Notes under the pieces: generated by a model
Databases searched by the model: none
Told to the model about the DNA's origin: nothing
What the model saw: only the letters and a program-made list of their open reading frames with translations
In this document: positions 11,005 to 23,040 of the stretch, piece by piece
Layout: each line of letters opens with the position of its first letter
Numbering within the stretch: the first letter of the stretch is position 1
Program-made: the position numbers and the translations under genes
Assembly (NCBI GenBank): GCA_963573385.1
Contig: CAUYLG010041543.1
Location: 1-64,000 of the forward strand
DNA length: 64,000 bases
Origin: Cacajao melanocephalus
Lineage: Eukaryota; Chordata; Mammalia; Primates; Pitheciidae
Reading direction: 5' to 3'

Positions 11005-12134
11005 ACCTCTTCCCATTTATAAGCCTTTATTGGCAAAACAGGGTTCAACAATACCAACATGCTTTTATAAAACAATAACTTTCTAAAGCATTATATTTCT
11101 TATGTTCTTTTTAGCTTGGCTCAAGAAGATACCTATAGTTGAGAAGAAAGAAAGACATCCCAGACATGCACCATTTCTTCACCACTACACCCTGTCACCA
11201 TCATCGGCTAAGAGGCAAGGGAAGAATTTTGTACACAACAGACTTAATGCTTATGGTTTAAGATTTCAGGCTCAACTGTTAGGTTCTTCTCCAAACATCT
11301 CAAAAATCTGCATTTGGACAAACAGCTAGATGGCTTGTAGATATAGCTGAAGAATGTTGATCCACTCTTAGGGTGAGGACACGCAACTCAAGCTCAATGT
11401 TTTTCACTAGCAGCTTTGTTTATTCATGTTGAAACTCGGTTTCAAAGCCCAATAACCATGGTATGACTAGATAAAATAGAAATTTCATATCAAAGTCTTC
11501 TCATTGCAACATCTCCTTCTATAAAAACACCATTTTCAAATACCTTTCTTTATCTTTATTTCTCTGAGGAGCAAGCATGTGGCAGTGAGAAGAGCACATG
11601 CTACATTTTCTCACCATTAGCCTGGGTGGGATGGGGTTCCAGGAGGAGCACAAGAATGGGGTCTAAAGTGATCCTTCTCACTTTTAATTTAGATGTGCTC
11701 ATGTAAAGTAAGAAGTTGAAGATGAAGTTCGACAGAAGTTGAAGTTGGGTAATTCCAAGGAATATAATTTAACATTCACAAATAGGTGCTCAAGCAACCT
11801 TTTGAAGGCCCTGTAGCTTGCAGAAATCCAGGCTCTTTGAGAGTTTCGGAATATCCACCATAACTTGCAGACCCAATGCAGTGGGTTCTACACAGGTGTC
11901 TTATACATGTTTTCTTTTCATATTCTTTCCTTTGCCACTGAATAACTCTGTTCGGCTTCCCCCTACCCAGTGCCTTCAGCTTTACCCACTCTCCTTTAAG
12001 GAGATCTAAGACCTGCACATTTACCACAAAACTCAGATTCGTAGGGCTACAGGACTTACAAGACTTCAGCTTAGGTCTGAATTGATCAGAAATAGAAATA
12101 GAAAAAGAACCATGCAGTTGGACTGTATGTTTGC
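11005..12134. other. unassigned DNA
   Basis: About 1.1 kb with no recognised repeat or gene. Confidence 0.5.
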
Positions 12135-12300
12135 CACAGTATTTTCATGTGCATTATCTTATTTAAGCTTTCATTCATTCTATGAGCAATGTAGGCCAAG
12201 AGTGGCTTTCCCAGCCTAGAGAAGAAGAAAATCAGTTTTAATGAAGCATAACTCGTATGAGGCCACTGTCCTCTAGTTTGTAAGTGAGATGAGAGTTGTC
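12135..12300 (-). mobile_element. MIR, antisense, diverged
   Basis: cattatcttatttaagcttt, tatgagcaatgtagg and the later gtcctctagtttgtaagtg follow the reverse MIR order. Confidence 0.6.
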
Positions 12301-13467
12301 CTAGGATTCTGATACCCTGAAGAATGCTCTTCCAGCTCTTCCTGGTCCACTTGAAAGAGAGAGAAGAAAAGTAACTTTCAATGGGAGAGCTGTCCCAGCT
12401 TTCTGTAATTCTAGAGAATGTTCAAGAATCTTTATTATCAGAGCATTCTTTTGATGGCCTTTAAAATGTTTTCTGGGTGATGTGGGGAGCAGGAAGGTTT
12501 ACAGGCAGAACCTGATGTTGCATTGCAGGAAAACAATTCAAATGTAGGTTCCTGGACCAATTAGATCCAGTTTACTTTCTGTTGTCAAATGATAAATTTC
12601 CACCCTACTTTGGTATGAACTTTAAAAGGAAACACCAGTAGCCAAAGGCCAAGAGTAGAAAGAAACAACATTTAATCATATAAATAATGAAAACTGCCAA
12701 GCACAGAATTTACCGTGCACTTGTCTTGGATTTTCTCTACATCATAGCTTTGCAAAAGCTGTGGCTCCAAAGTTGCACCAAATAGGATTCTTATTTGGTA
12801 CATTAACACATCATGGTACCAGTAGCACCTGATACATGACTTCCTCTAGGTTTTAAGAGCATTTTTATTCTGTCCCAAATCTAGAAGACTAGTTTTCTAC
12901 CAAGTGGCCAGAACAGGACAAGTTGTGACCCAAGGTAGTAAAAGGAAGGCTGGGTGTAGGCCAAGCTGTGGATGAAGACAGACAGTGGCTGGAAGCCCAG
13001 ACTCTCAGTTCCTGGCCTTAACAAGAAACGAAGTATGATTGGCAGCTGCAGAGCCAGGCTTTTTAAACCAACATTGTGAGTTTTCCACTGTCTACATCTG
13101 AACTATCTACATATTTCATACTACTTAGAAAACAGGTTAACCTTCTGTTGTTCCCAGCTGAGAGTGGTACTTGGATGCAAAGTTCTAGAACTAGGTTCTG
13201 CAGGATTCTATCTACTTTCTGCAAGTTTGTGACTGCTCTTTTTTTTTTTTAACCCCTTGTTATTTTTTTGGCTGAGGCTGTCCTCCATTAATAGATTTAA
13301 TACCTGTTTATTTCCACTGCTATTAAAATTTTTTTCTGAAAGCTGCCAAAGGATGTTTTTACCGTGTTCCCAGCAATGAATAGTCCTGCCTTTTTCTGCC
13401 GATATAAGCAAGTCTGTGATTGACTGCCAAGACTTAAAATTCCCGGGTTGAATCAAGTACACTAAAG
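12301..13467. other. unassigned DNA
   Basis: About 1.2 kb with nothing recognised. A T-run sits at 13240-13250. Confidence 0.5.
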
Positions 13468-13717
13468 CAGTGTTTTTCAAACTATGGGTCCCAACACATA
13501 GAAGGGTTATAAAATCAATTTAGTGGGTAGCAAGCGTGCCTTTAAAAAATAAAATAAAGTAGGCTGGGAAGTGTCAGAGTTCATTGCATTTATTAAGAGT
13601 CAGGATTGTTTTGTGAAACTTTTGTTTGATGTACAGACACACATCATTTGTATGCTTGGTCGTTATGTAAAATGTATTTCTTACTGTGGGCTGTGGTCAT
13701 CAATTGGAAAGCCACTG
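13468..13717 (+). mobile_element. hAT-Charlie-type MITE (MER58-like)
   Basis: Begins cagtgtttttcaaactatgg and ends with the partial inverse ggaaagccactg. It contains aaatcaatttagtgggtagc, tgttttgtgaaacttttgtt and cttactgtgggctgtggtc, in the order of a MITE with a 'gtgggtcgcga' type consensus. The family name is tentative. Confidence 0.8.
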
Positions 13718-16190
13718 CACCAAAGCAATGCCAGAAACACTGAAAGAAGTGACTTGCTTAAGGAAATAAAGCCCTTCTGATTTCTGACTGTTGTCCAGAG
13801 TGCTGGCTAAGAAGAGGGAGGGGATGAGGAGCCTCATGAAAAATGGACAAGAGCCCAGTGTGGGGTTTCAAGCCAGAGCTTGCTGGCCAAATGGGAAGGC
13901 TGGCAACTGGACAGATGAGGGCTTTATTACTGCTGCCTATTAGCTGCATGAATACTAAGGAATTCTTAAAGACATCAAGCACATAGGATTTAAAGCACCA
14001 ACAAGATCTTCAGGTAGGCAACTTCAAAGATGTTTCATAAACTGCATCACAAATTTCTAAATGTTTAGAAAGGACAAACACAAGTTCAAGTGTGCTTGGA
14101 TGCATATTCTTTTAGGTTGAAACATAAAAAGTTGCCAACATTCAGTCATCTTAACCTATAAAAGTGGCAATTTTGTATAGTTTTACCTTCAGAGATTGCA
14201 TTCCATTTTTTTTCTTCAGGTAAACATCAAGTGCATCAGTGTCTACTCATCCACCTACTCATCTATCTATCCAACCCTCTATCAGCCTTTCTTTTTTTTT
14301 AAGAGTTGAGGAGGGAAGGACCAAGAATTAAAATACAAGTTACCTTTCAGAAATAAAGTGAAAATTAAAATATTACTTGGCTTTTTATTATAGCAGCTAC
14401 TCAAAGAAAACCTAATTATTCTGAGGAGTTTGTTTCTTGGTTAGTGGGTATTAATTGCAGTCTAGGCTAAAATATCTAAAAGGCTGTCACATTTTTTCTT
14501 CCATGAAATCTCTCTAACATATTTTTAAATATCCTGAGACTGAAGTCAATCTCCCTACTTACTGACATGACTAAAAATTCAGTATAGCTATGTCTATATA
14601 ATCTGTATCTACATCAGAGCATTGGGCTGTTCCCATCATGTTGAGAAATCTAAAATCTCTTCAACTTTACTTATAGATTCCCTCATCCCCAGCAAAGACC
14701 TCCAGTGTCTTTCATTAAAAACTTCCTTACTTTTAAAGTCAATGCTTAGCTCCCCTTTTCTAATTTTTAACTGTGGCAGACAGTATTTACTCTTCTGGAC
14801 ATTATTGCCTATAGAAAAGAAATGAATTAGGTTGTGCTTTCCCTCCATTTCCTCAGCCACCCAGAGACATGTCTGCAAGGCAATAAAGTTTTCCATAATG
14901 TCTGAGCTGAAAAAAATGAGCCAAGAAAAACCTCAAAACACTGGCAGAAATAAAAATATTTGGTGCTTAGTTACGTGTCTTTTGAGATATGAAGGGGGTG
15001 GGGTGGGGTGGATAAATCTTTCAGGAAGTTTGCTGAGTTACTTTAATTAAATGCAATGCCTGTGTGTCTCTTGGGCCATACATTCGAGTGTCTGCCTGGC
15101 GTGTTCTTCAAACAACTGAGAGGCATCAGGCCGAGACCCTCTCTGGGCCCATCTGAAGTGTCTGAATTGACACAGGAGACATCTTGTAAACAAAATGTTC
15201 TCTCAAGTCAGCATCATATCCTGGGCATGTTCACTGTAAACTTCAAAAACTATCCTCAGCATTTTGAAACAAAATGATTATGAATCAAAGTTTTTCCTTA
15301 GTTTTATTCAAAGGACTGTAGTCATTAAAGTTTTGATTTTCTGACAACTCAGTTCAGTTTCTCTTTTAAAAGACATGATGCAGAATCAAGTGGTTAAAAT
15401 ACCTTAATTAATTAGATATTAAGGGAAGAAATCTTTTTTTTTTTTTCCTGACAAGGAGCCTGATTTTTCTAGTGATTGTTGATCCTAGGATGGCATTAAA
15501 ATCAGTCACAGCAGCAGAATCGCATAGTAATGACTAACCTTGAATCCCTTTTCTTGGAGATCCAAAAGCAGTCGTCTAGCTCTAGAAGCTAATATTTCTC
15601 TATGCTCTGCCAGGCATGAAATAAAAGACCTTAAAATAATTCTTGGAATTGTCTTGACTAATCTTGACTGTAGGGAGGTGGCATCAGTTAAGTAAGATGT
15701 CCTGTTCTCATGAATTTCCATACTAAAAAGGAATTCACGGAGCCAAGGTCTTTGAGACTACACAGGACTGTGCTTAACTAAGCAAAAGACACTAACTGAT
15801 CACCCCCAACTCCCCTCCCATTTTCCTTAGTGTACCTTTCCACACCTTATCCTCTGAGAGCCTTACCCAAAAGAGAGATCCACAAAATAGTTTTCTGTTA
15901 CAGCCTTCCTGTCACAATAGGAGATCAGAAGCCAAGTTATACATGAACTCAAACTTCAAGTAAGCGCTTACTTGAACTTTGTAATTTGGATTTAGTAAAC
16001 TAAATTCCCATGATGCAGCAGTTTAAAGACTTTAGAAGAAAGACACAGAAAATGGGAGACCTTTTGAATATTGAGTTCTGCCACTTCCTTTAATTAGCAA
16101 ATGACACAGGGCTCTGCCTAGACATATTTAAATATAAAATGCAAATTCCTCTTTGCTTTCAAAGCTTCATCAGTGTTTCTGTGAGCACAT
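13718..16190. other. long unassigned stretch
   Basis: About 2.5 kb with no recognised transposon, exon or RNA gene. It holds minor T-runs (14289-14300, 15433-15446), a CTAT/ATCC-rich patch near 14243-14285, and a G-rich stretch at 14993-15011. Confidence 0.5.
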
Positions 16191-16193
16191 GAG

Positions 16194-16550
16194 TTATTGT
16201 CCATTGTCTCTTGGATTGGTTCTAGGACCTCTACTGGACACCAGAGATGCTCAAGTCCCTTATACAAAAGGGTGTAATATTTGCATAAAACCTACAACAC
16301 AGTATAACAACTCTTTACATAGCATTTACATTGCATTAGGTATCATAAGTAATCTAGAGATTAAATCTAGTAATCTAGATTACTTATGATACCTAATGCA
16401 ATGTAAATGCTATGTAAAGAGTTGTTATACTGTATTGTTTAGAAATAACAATAAGAAAAAAGTCTGTACATGTTTAGTATGCATTTTTTTTTCCCAAATT
16501 AGTTGGTTGAATCCATGGATGCAGAACCCACAGATATGGAGGGCTGACTG
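16194..16550 (+). mobile_element. MER2 (Tigger MITE) with inverted duplication
   Basis: The left end reads ggattggttctaggacc and tgctcaagtcccttatac; the right end reads ttggttgaatccatggatgc and ggagggctgactg, as in MER2. The stretch between cctac (16291) and the loop does not follow the consensus. It is an inverted copy of the neighbouring MER2 segment (see the hairpin entry). Confidence 0.93.
16299..16433. repeat. perfect 60-bp inverted repeat, 15-bp spacer
   Basis: Bases 16299-16358 are the exact reverse complement of 16374-16433. The arms extend about 5 bp further outward with one mismatch. The right arm is normal MER2 sequence. The left arm replaces the expected MER2 sequence. Confidence 0.98.
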
Positions 16551-16569
16551 TACATTTCTTGCAAAAGAA

Positions 16570-17135
16570 AACTGGGGCTCCCTTGCATACTATCAACAAG
16601 ACTACAAATTAGTCCAACATTTTGGCAATATCTGACAAAATCTCAAATGTACATGCCTTTGACACTGTGATTCTACATCTTGGGACTGATCCTTCAACAT
16701 AGTCATTTATGTAATATATATGTATTTATATATACCCATATATAAATATGTTCATTATAGGTTTTATGAAATTACAGCATTCTGGAAATAACTTAAATGT
16801 CCATTAACAGAAGACTCAGTAAATAAATTTTGGTACATCTAATCATTCAATGTACTAATATGTGGCTGCTGAGAAAAAAGAGAGAGTAACATAGAGTGAA
16901 AGTTATATAGAGAGGTATGAAAAGGTGCCGAAGTTTTATTATTTAAGGAAAAAGAAAGATTGCAAATATATATATATTGTGTCTACAATATTTCTGGTAA
17001 GGTATACAAGAAAATGAAAAAAATGGAACTAGTGGTCACCTATAGGGAGTAGGGCTGGAAGACAGGGAGGAGGACTTCTACATTTCATTTTATATCCTTC
17101 TGAACTGCTCAATGTTATTACTATTTTCACCATAA
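16570..17135 (+). mobile_element. L1 (L1M-type) 3' end, sense
   Basis: Runs through the L1M ORF2 end and 3' UTR: attctacatcttgggactga, taacttaaatgtccattaac, taaataaattttggtacatc, and the late tacaagaaaatgaaaaaaat and ggtcacctatagggagtagg. Confidence 0.85.
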
Positions 17136-17295
17136 ACATGGATTGCTTTTATTAAACTGCCTTTTTAAGTGCTCCAGGGCCATGGTGGCTGTAAAAATTA
17201 AGTCTTCAGTCCCTAGAAGCATCAGGGACACATCCAATTCTAATATTCGTATTGTTAGATGGCGGCGAGGCTGCATGCTGACCCCAAAGTGTGTT

Positions 17296-17490
17296 GTGCT
17301 CATTCCCTCCTCTAAGCTCGCTGTGCTCTCCACTGTGTGCACCTTGATTCACGCCCTTCTCTCTGGCTGGATGCTAAGCTTCCTGCTGGGAGTCAGAAAC
17401 CATCTTGTCCTCATTAATGACTCCCTGGTTCTCAGCACTGTGCCTGGCAAATAGTGTACTCTCAATAAATCTTATTGAGTAAAGAAGTCA
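17296..17490 (+). mobile_element. L2 3' end, sense
   Basis: Ends with cagcactgtgcctggcaaat and tactctcaataaatct, the typical L2 tail. The gtgctctccactgtgtgcac-like part matches the upstream 3' UTR loosely. Confidence 0.75.
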
Positions 17491-18231
17491 GTGGTCTCAT
17501 TTCAACTATAGTTCTAATAAGATAATTAAATGTTAGAGTTAAAAAAAATCAATAACAATGCTAGAATGCTATAACCAAGGGATTTTAGCTGAATGTTTGG
17601 ACCAGATCCCTCTGCTCCTGGGCCCTCTTACTGATCTATGGCAGGGTAATCTTGGACTATATAAAACACTGGGGTCCCATAAACTACATGGAGGCATTTC
17701 AGTGAAAAAACAGAACTTTGGCTAAAGTTAAAAAAGTTTAAATTTAAAATTTAGTCAATTTTATCAATTTTCTAAAAATGGCATTTGATACAAATTCTCA
17801 GCTGCAAAGTTTTTGTTTGTTTGTTGCTCATAATTTTTTGCACCTGCTACCACTCACTGGTCTGTCCCAGAATCAAGTATAAAATACGAGCTGGTTTTAC
17901 CCAAAATTAGGCATGTTACTTTTTAAAGTTCCTGGCATCATCATTTTGGGGTGGTGTGAAAGGGTATCATGACTTGTACATACTCTGATACCTGAGTGGA
18001 TTTGAGAGTGTTGAGACGTGTTGATCATTAAGCTATTGAGTTTTCCCTAGAGTGTGAAGTCACCCATCCCAGTATCATTCAGTTATTCTGGAGAGTTCTC
18101 CCTTCCTCGGCTGTGCCCTTAGAAAGAGAAAGAAATGAAAATCAAGGAGAAAGGAATGAAAATCAACTAGAAATGCCCTTCCCCTTTTCACTAAGAAAAC
18201 TCTAGCTCATTATGGCAATCTGTCATTTTAT
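17491..18231. other. unassigned DNA
   Basis: No feature recognised. The string aatgaaaatcaa occurs twice near 18133-18173 as a short imperfect repeat. Confidence 0.5.
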
Positions 18232-18430
18232 TTAAAATTATATACTATGTCAAACCTGCAAAAAAGAATAGAGAACAATATAGCAAAATTCAAGGACATG
18301 CTACCTCGATCAGATCGTATCATTTTGCCATAATGCTGAATTTAGTGCTCATCTGTCCCATGAATATTTTTATTCTGTTATAAAGGTACAGTAATCTATT
18401 ATTTTACCAACTAAACTTTCAATAAAATGA
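18232..18430 (-). mobile_element. possible old L1 fragment, antisense
   Basis: atagagaacaatatagcaaa and cgtatcattttgccataatg resemble an antisense L1M segment. The match is patchy. Confidence 0.45.
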
Positions 18431-18714
18431 GGCCAGATTAATTCAGTTCGCTCAAACGGAATTTGGGCATAGGGTATAATTTCCTGAGCATGGCCTGATT
18501 ATATTCCCAAAGGCCATCTAGGGTAGGGAGGCTTAACTAAAATAGGCTGTGTCCAGGTTGCAATCAGTACAGCAAAGCAGATGCCATTCTGGTGGCTGCA
18601 GCACTAAGCTTAGTTTAGACTCACTGTTAATTACCCACCTTACTCAGACTCTTTCTTACCATCCATCTTCTACTTCTCTAGAGTTTGAAAATGCCTGGTA
18701 CTTGCTTTTCCAGT

Positions 18715-19210
18715 ATGGTAGATTGTTTCCATAAATGGCTGCAATAATCCCTGCTGTCCTACATGTCTCTAGCAATGTGACTTGGTCATTCCTTTCATCA
18801 AAAGAAGTGGACTCCTTCTGAATTGAGCTGACCCTGTGGCTTGCTTTCACCAACAGAGTGCATAAGTGACACTGTGTGGCTTCTGAGACCATGTTTTAAG
18901 AGGTTTTGTAGTTTCTACTTTTACACTGTTTTGGAAACCAGCTACCATGTAAGCAGTCAGACTATCCCGAGGCAGCCATGCTGTGAGGAAGTTCAAGCTA
19001 GCCACATGGAGAGACCATGTGAAGAAAGATAGATGCCTGGCTAATCCTTAAGTCATCTTGCATGTTGAAGCTCCAGCAGATGCCATGTGAAGCAGAAATA
19101 CCACATTGCTGAGCCCAGCCCAGACTGAAGAATCAGAGAGGTAAAAAATTATTGTTTAAAGCCACTAAGTTTTAGAGTGATTTGTTACACATTATTGGGT
19201 AACTGAATCA
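18715..19210 (+). mobile_element. MLT1-type LTR (ERVL-MaLR)
   Basis: In LTR order: gctgcaataatccctgctgt, gcaatgtgacttggtcattc, accctgtggcttgctttcac, agctagccacatggagagac, gagcccagcccagactgaag, and ttgtttaaagccactaagtt followed by tttgttacacatta. Size about 495 bp fits. The open frames overlapping it are incidental. Confidence 0.85.
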
Positions 19211-19570
19211 CCCCACTTCCCTTAATGCTAAGGTATGAGGACATGACCCAATTCTGGCCAATTAGATGTAAGAGGCAGTTTGCTAGAGGTAGTATGAGGA
19301 GGGTTTCTGAAAGAGGTTTTTTTTCTTCCTGTGAAGACACATGTGATGAGAAACTGCTTCTCTTTTGGTCTTTGGATGCAGCTGTGTGAGCATATGCTGC
19401 CTAGAGATGTGACTCTGAGGGGACAGCCTGGGAACAAAATACAACATGGAGACAATGGCAGGGCAACAAGATGAAGGGGGCACCTTGATGACCTGTCATG
19501 CCACCCAATTAACAAAATTAAACCAACCACCACTGGAGTTCCTGCTTTGTGAAGGAACTCCATTAAGTCA
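19211..19570 (+). mobile_element. LTR-like old mammalian repeat, unnamed
   Basis: acccaattctggccaattag, gtgaagacacatgtgatgag, gggacagcctgggaacaaaa and caccttgatgacctgtcatg recur in a common old mammalian LTR-like repeat whose name I cannot fix. It directly follows the LTR at 18.7 kb, and a second relative may lie at 55.6-56.0 kb. Confidence 0.5.
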
Positions 19571-20529
19571 TTTTGGATCTGGAATTCTGTAATTCACAGT
19601 CAAATGACACAAATGCTATTGATTTGCCTCCAGGGACTAGCAAGGAAACTTTCCCTTAATGCTAGCAGCATGCTGCTTTCTAATAGTACACTGGCTCTCG
19701 GCACAACCATTCGAGGTGCTAAAAGAAACAGGATAGAGATGTCTTCACTGCAATGTAAGAAATCACCTATGAATTCAATAAAATCCATGTTAGTTTTCTG
19801 AAATACTATGTCCAAAAATGTCCCTGTAACTATGACATCAACTCAAATTCCTCATGTAATTATATTTTGAATGCTGTCCTGGGTCAGAAAACTCACCACC
19901 TTGGTTTCTGGAAACCCAATTTACATGTATAAGGGGAGCTGACATTCTTTATAGGAGGTCAAACATGGATACAGCATTGTATGATTGAAGCTAGCTCAAG
20001 ATATAAATATAAAAAAGAAATCTGAACATATATATATATGAAACATTTGGAAAAGCCAAGTAATTAATATCTAAAGATGGTGAGTGGTAGCCCTAACCAC
20101 ATGCATGCATACTCAGAAGATGCAAGAAGGTGCGTTTTTCTTTGGGGACTATTTGACTACACAATAATACAGTATATGATTAGTAGTGCAGGCATTTAAA
20201 TAGGCACAATTGTGTGCATCTGAGATTATTGATTAGTATGCATCTTCCTCACCTGACATTATATTGAGTGACTGAATAGTACTTTTTACTGTGACATAGC
20301 TTAGTGTTTTGACTTAAGTGCAAAGACAAGTTTTTGTTCAGAAGTTAAGTTTTCCACTTAAGACAATTATTGTGCCAGGATTTTTTTGCTTGCAAATTTT
20401 ATTTCAGTAAGTTTGCCTAGTATAACACTACTTAATGGCAACACTGCACTTTTGAATTCAATCGAAACTTGCTAGCCCTCCTCATTTTCTCTGGCTTAGG
20501 CAAACCTGACAGCACAGAGTGTTATGAGG
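19571..20529. other. unassigned DNA
   Basis: About 1 kb unassigned, with a short (TA)n at 20029-20038 and gcatgcat at 20102-20109. Confidence 0.5.
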
Positions 20530-20645
20530 CCAGCTTGGGGTTCCTGAGGTTTGAATCTCAGGTCTGGGCCAACTGTGAGTCCTTGGGACAGTCACAGAAC
20601 TTCTCCAGCTGTCAGGTTCCCTATCTGTAAAAGGATAGAATTTAT
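20530..20645 (+). mobile_element. MIR fragment
   Basis: ggtttgaatctcaggtctgg, gtccttgggacagtcacaga and ttccctatctgtaaaaggat are the MIR core. Confidence 0.82.
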
Positions 20646-20647
20646 CA

Positions 20648-20802
20648 AGTGCTGTCCAATAGAACTTTCTGTGATAATGACAATGCTTATAACTGCACTT
20701 TCCAATAGGGTAGCCTAACTATTTAATTTTGTTTAATTTTATTAATTTACATTTAAATTAAATAGCCACCTTTGGCTAGTGGCTGCAGTAATGGACAGCA
20801 CA
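20648..20802 (+). mobile_element. MER33-like hAT MITE, internally deleted
   Basis: Starts agtgctgtccaatagaact and ends gtggctgcagtaatggacag. The ends are mutually inverted (gctgtcca / tggacagc). Most of the interior of the roughly 320-bp element is missing. The same family recurs at 47.1 kb. The family name is tentative. Confidence 0.82.
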
Positions 20803-21264
20803 AATAGGTGATCTAGGTCCTTCTGATCTAAAGATTATTTGCCCCTCCTACCCCAAATTTCCACTTAGTTTTCTCTTTCCTACATTTGCCTTTGTAATAA
20901 CTCTCCAGTCTTTTTATTTCACTTAGAATTAAAGGTCAGATATGCCTTTATTGCCATTCCAGCCTAGAGTCAAGAGCTTAGAATTAACCATCAGCATTAA
21001 CCCACTTCTTGAAACGGAGAAAAGGACCAGCTCTTAGAGGCTCTTTGATCTTCCATTAGAGCTCAGTTGGAGAGTCAGGAGTTATTTGGACGGAATAAGA
21101 TCTGACATTTATTGAGTCAAAAGGCAGTGTTGATGTGGCTTCCTATTTTAGGATAATGTCAGCTTCAGTTAGAAGCTTTACTTTCCAAAGCTCCTGCTAA
21201 TAAATATGGCCACATTGTTAGAATGGGCAATTATTTTGCAAACACTGTCTACTGCAATTACGTG
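20803..21264. other. unassigned DNA
   Basis: Nothing recognised. Confidence 0.45.
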
Positions 21265-21580
21265 GTGTGACCCCTACTATGTGCCAAGGCATAAGACTGA
21301 GTTCAGAGGCTGGGAATATGAGTAAGTTTCCCTCCACTAATAAAAGCCTAGGTCTAGCAGAAGAGCCTGACCAGAAGATAAATATTTATAACATACTGTG
21401 ACACATCCTATGACCAATACGTGAACAAAAGTTCTGTTAAGAGTACAGAGGACAGAGCAAGCCCTTGTCCTCCTTTCTGGCGAGCTGGGATAGCATAGAG
21501 GTGGTATCCTGTGGAGGGTGATCAGGACTTAACTCCAGCACCAAGGAAGGGGAGGACGTTCCTGGCAGAGGAGCATGGCT
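21265..21580 (-). mobile_element. L2 3' region, antisense
   Basis: cctactatgtgccaaggcat opens the reverse L2 end. Farther on, gttaagagtacagaggacag and a cctggcagaggagcatggct-like segment follow in the reverse L2 order. Confidence 0.68.
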
Positions 21581-21606
21581 CCTTTAGGGATGTCAGTTGA
21601 ACAGGG

Positions 21607-21708
21607 CTATCCACACACTTTAGATTTTAATTTTTGAATTTAAAAATTAACGTTTGAATTTAAAAAATACATATTTCCCACCCCAGACCTACTATCCACA
21701 CACTTTAG
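21607..21708. repeat. 17-bp direct repeats around a 68-bp insert
   Basis: ctatccacacactttag occurs identically at 21607-21623 and 21692-21708. The intervening segment contains a 24-bp string (21654-21677) identical to 22815-22838. Confidence 0.9.
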
Positions 21709-22620
21709 GTTTGAGTTTCAGGGAACTCAGCAAGAACTGAATACTGATTTTGCTACTTCCCGCTGAAGAGCACTTTAGCAAGATGATTTCTCAAATAGGT
21801 AAAATGATTAAAACTTTGGGTTCTGAATCTTTGTCGATTTCAAGGAGCAACTTTCACTTTCTTGATAAACAATGAGAGGCCCTAGCACTTCTAACCCCAT
21901 TTAACTCTACCCATATAGTATGAGAAATTATAAAGCATATCTGAGGAAAGACATAGTTTGAAGGCATTGAATGCAAGGTAAAATCCACGGGTTAGAAAGG
22001 AGATAATGAATTAATAAGAAGTATAAATGGTGAGTGAGTAATAGGAAGCACAAATTTTTTTATCAAAACAACCATTTTTTAATCACCAGAATAACTGAAT
22101 CTTGGAATACATACCTTACTTCCAACAGTCTAATGCTAACCTCTGTGAATAAGAGACGTTCAATCTTCAAGATGTTTGTTTTTCTGCGTTTCCTTTTCCT
22201 ACAGTGAAGTCACTGGGGGCAGATGAAATATAAAATGCTGGAGTTTGTCACTCTGGTGAGCTGCAGAAAGGAATTTCTGCATTATTGTGATCATCTATTT
22301 AATTGTAGCACTTAGTTGCTTATACAAAGCAGTTCTCCTGTCCTCGACCCTGACATTTAGAAATTTACAGGCTAAAAAGAGGATGATGACCCAGGTGAGA
22401 TATGAAGGCTGTATAAACAAATACATACTAATTACAGAAACATACAATAAACATTTGCCCTATGTGGCATCCACAGACCAGATAAACAGTGGGATGCTCG
22501 TGGATTTGGCTTGAGGCAGTTAAATGACATGAGGTCCCTCACTGTTCTCACCTGCTGTTGATTAAGTAGCTATCACAGATTTCCAAGCTCCTTCCCTCTG
22601 TTTTAGAGAGCTGTTCCACT
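21709..22620. other. unassigned DNA
   Basis: About 0.9 kb with no clear repeat or gene. Confidence 0.45.
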
Positions 22621-22797
22621 AATCATGCTGAACATTATAATCACCTGGGAGCTTTAAAAAGTCCAGATGCTCAGGTCACACCCCAGAACAATTAAATCAG
22701 AAGCTGTGGGTTTGCGACCCAGCCCATAATGCTTTCTGAATTCCTCAGGTAATTCCAACTCATAGCATGTGTAAGAACCTGTGCTGTAGACTTTAGA
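22621..22797. mobile_element. MER5B-like hAT MITE
   Basis: cattataatcacctgggagc with tttaaaaagtccagatgctc, and later ctcaggtaattccaactcat, give the near-palindromic layout of MER5B. Orientation is not clear because the family is almost symmetric. Confidence 0.72.
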
Positions 22798-22945
22798 GCA
22801 GTGGTTCCTAACTTTTGAATTTAAAAAATACATATTTCTGGGCCCGGTCCCAGACCTACTCAATCGCCATTTCTGGGGGGCCGATTTTCGTCTTACTTTC
22901 TAATAAACTCTTAGGTCAGTTTGATTCCAGTCCTCAGTTAAAAAC
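22798..22945 (-). mobile_element. MER5A-like fragment, antisense
   Basis: gcagtggttcctaac, then tcccagacctactcaat, then ataaactcttaggtcag and cagttaaaaacc track the reverse complement of MER5A with a deletion in the first part. Confidence 0.7.
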
Positions 22946-23040
22946 CTTGTTCTAAAGCACTGAATTTCTATTTCTTCTTGGATGTTGTGCATAAGAAATG
23001 TGAGAAAGTTAAAATAGGTCCATTAAAAACTACACAGAGG

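Noticed and set aside
11080..11110. Acceptor-like pyrimidine tract before an AG (ttatgttctttttag)
   Set aside because: Such tracts are frequent by chance in AT-rich DNA. No downstream exon features or donor could be supported.
16194..16550. Possible microRNA precursor in the MER2 hairpin
   Set aside because: The fold is strong, but a hairpin alone is not evidence of processing. No promoter or expression evidence can be seen here.
17143..17454. 103-codon plus-strand open frame
   Set aside because: Its second half lies in an L2 3' end, and no family resemblance is seen.
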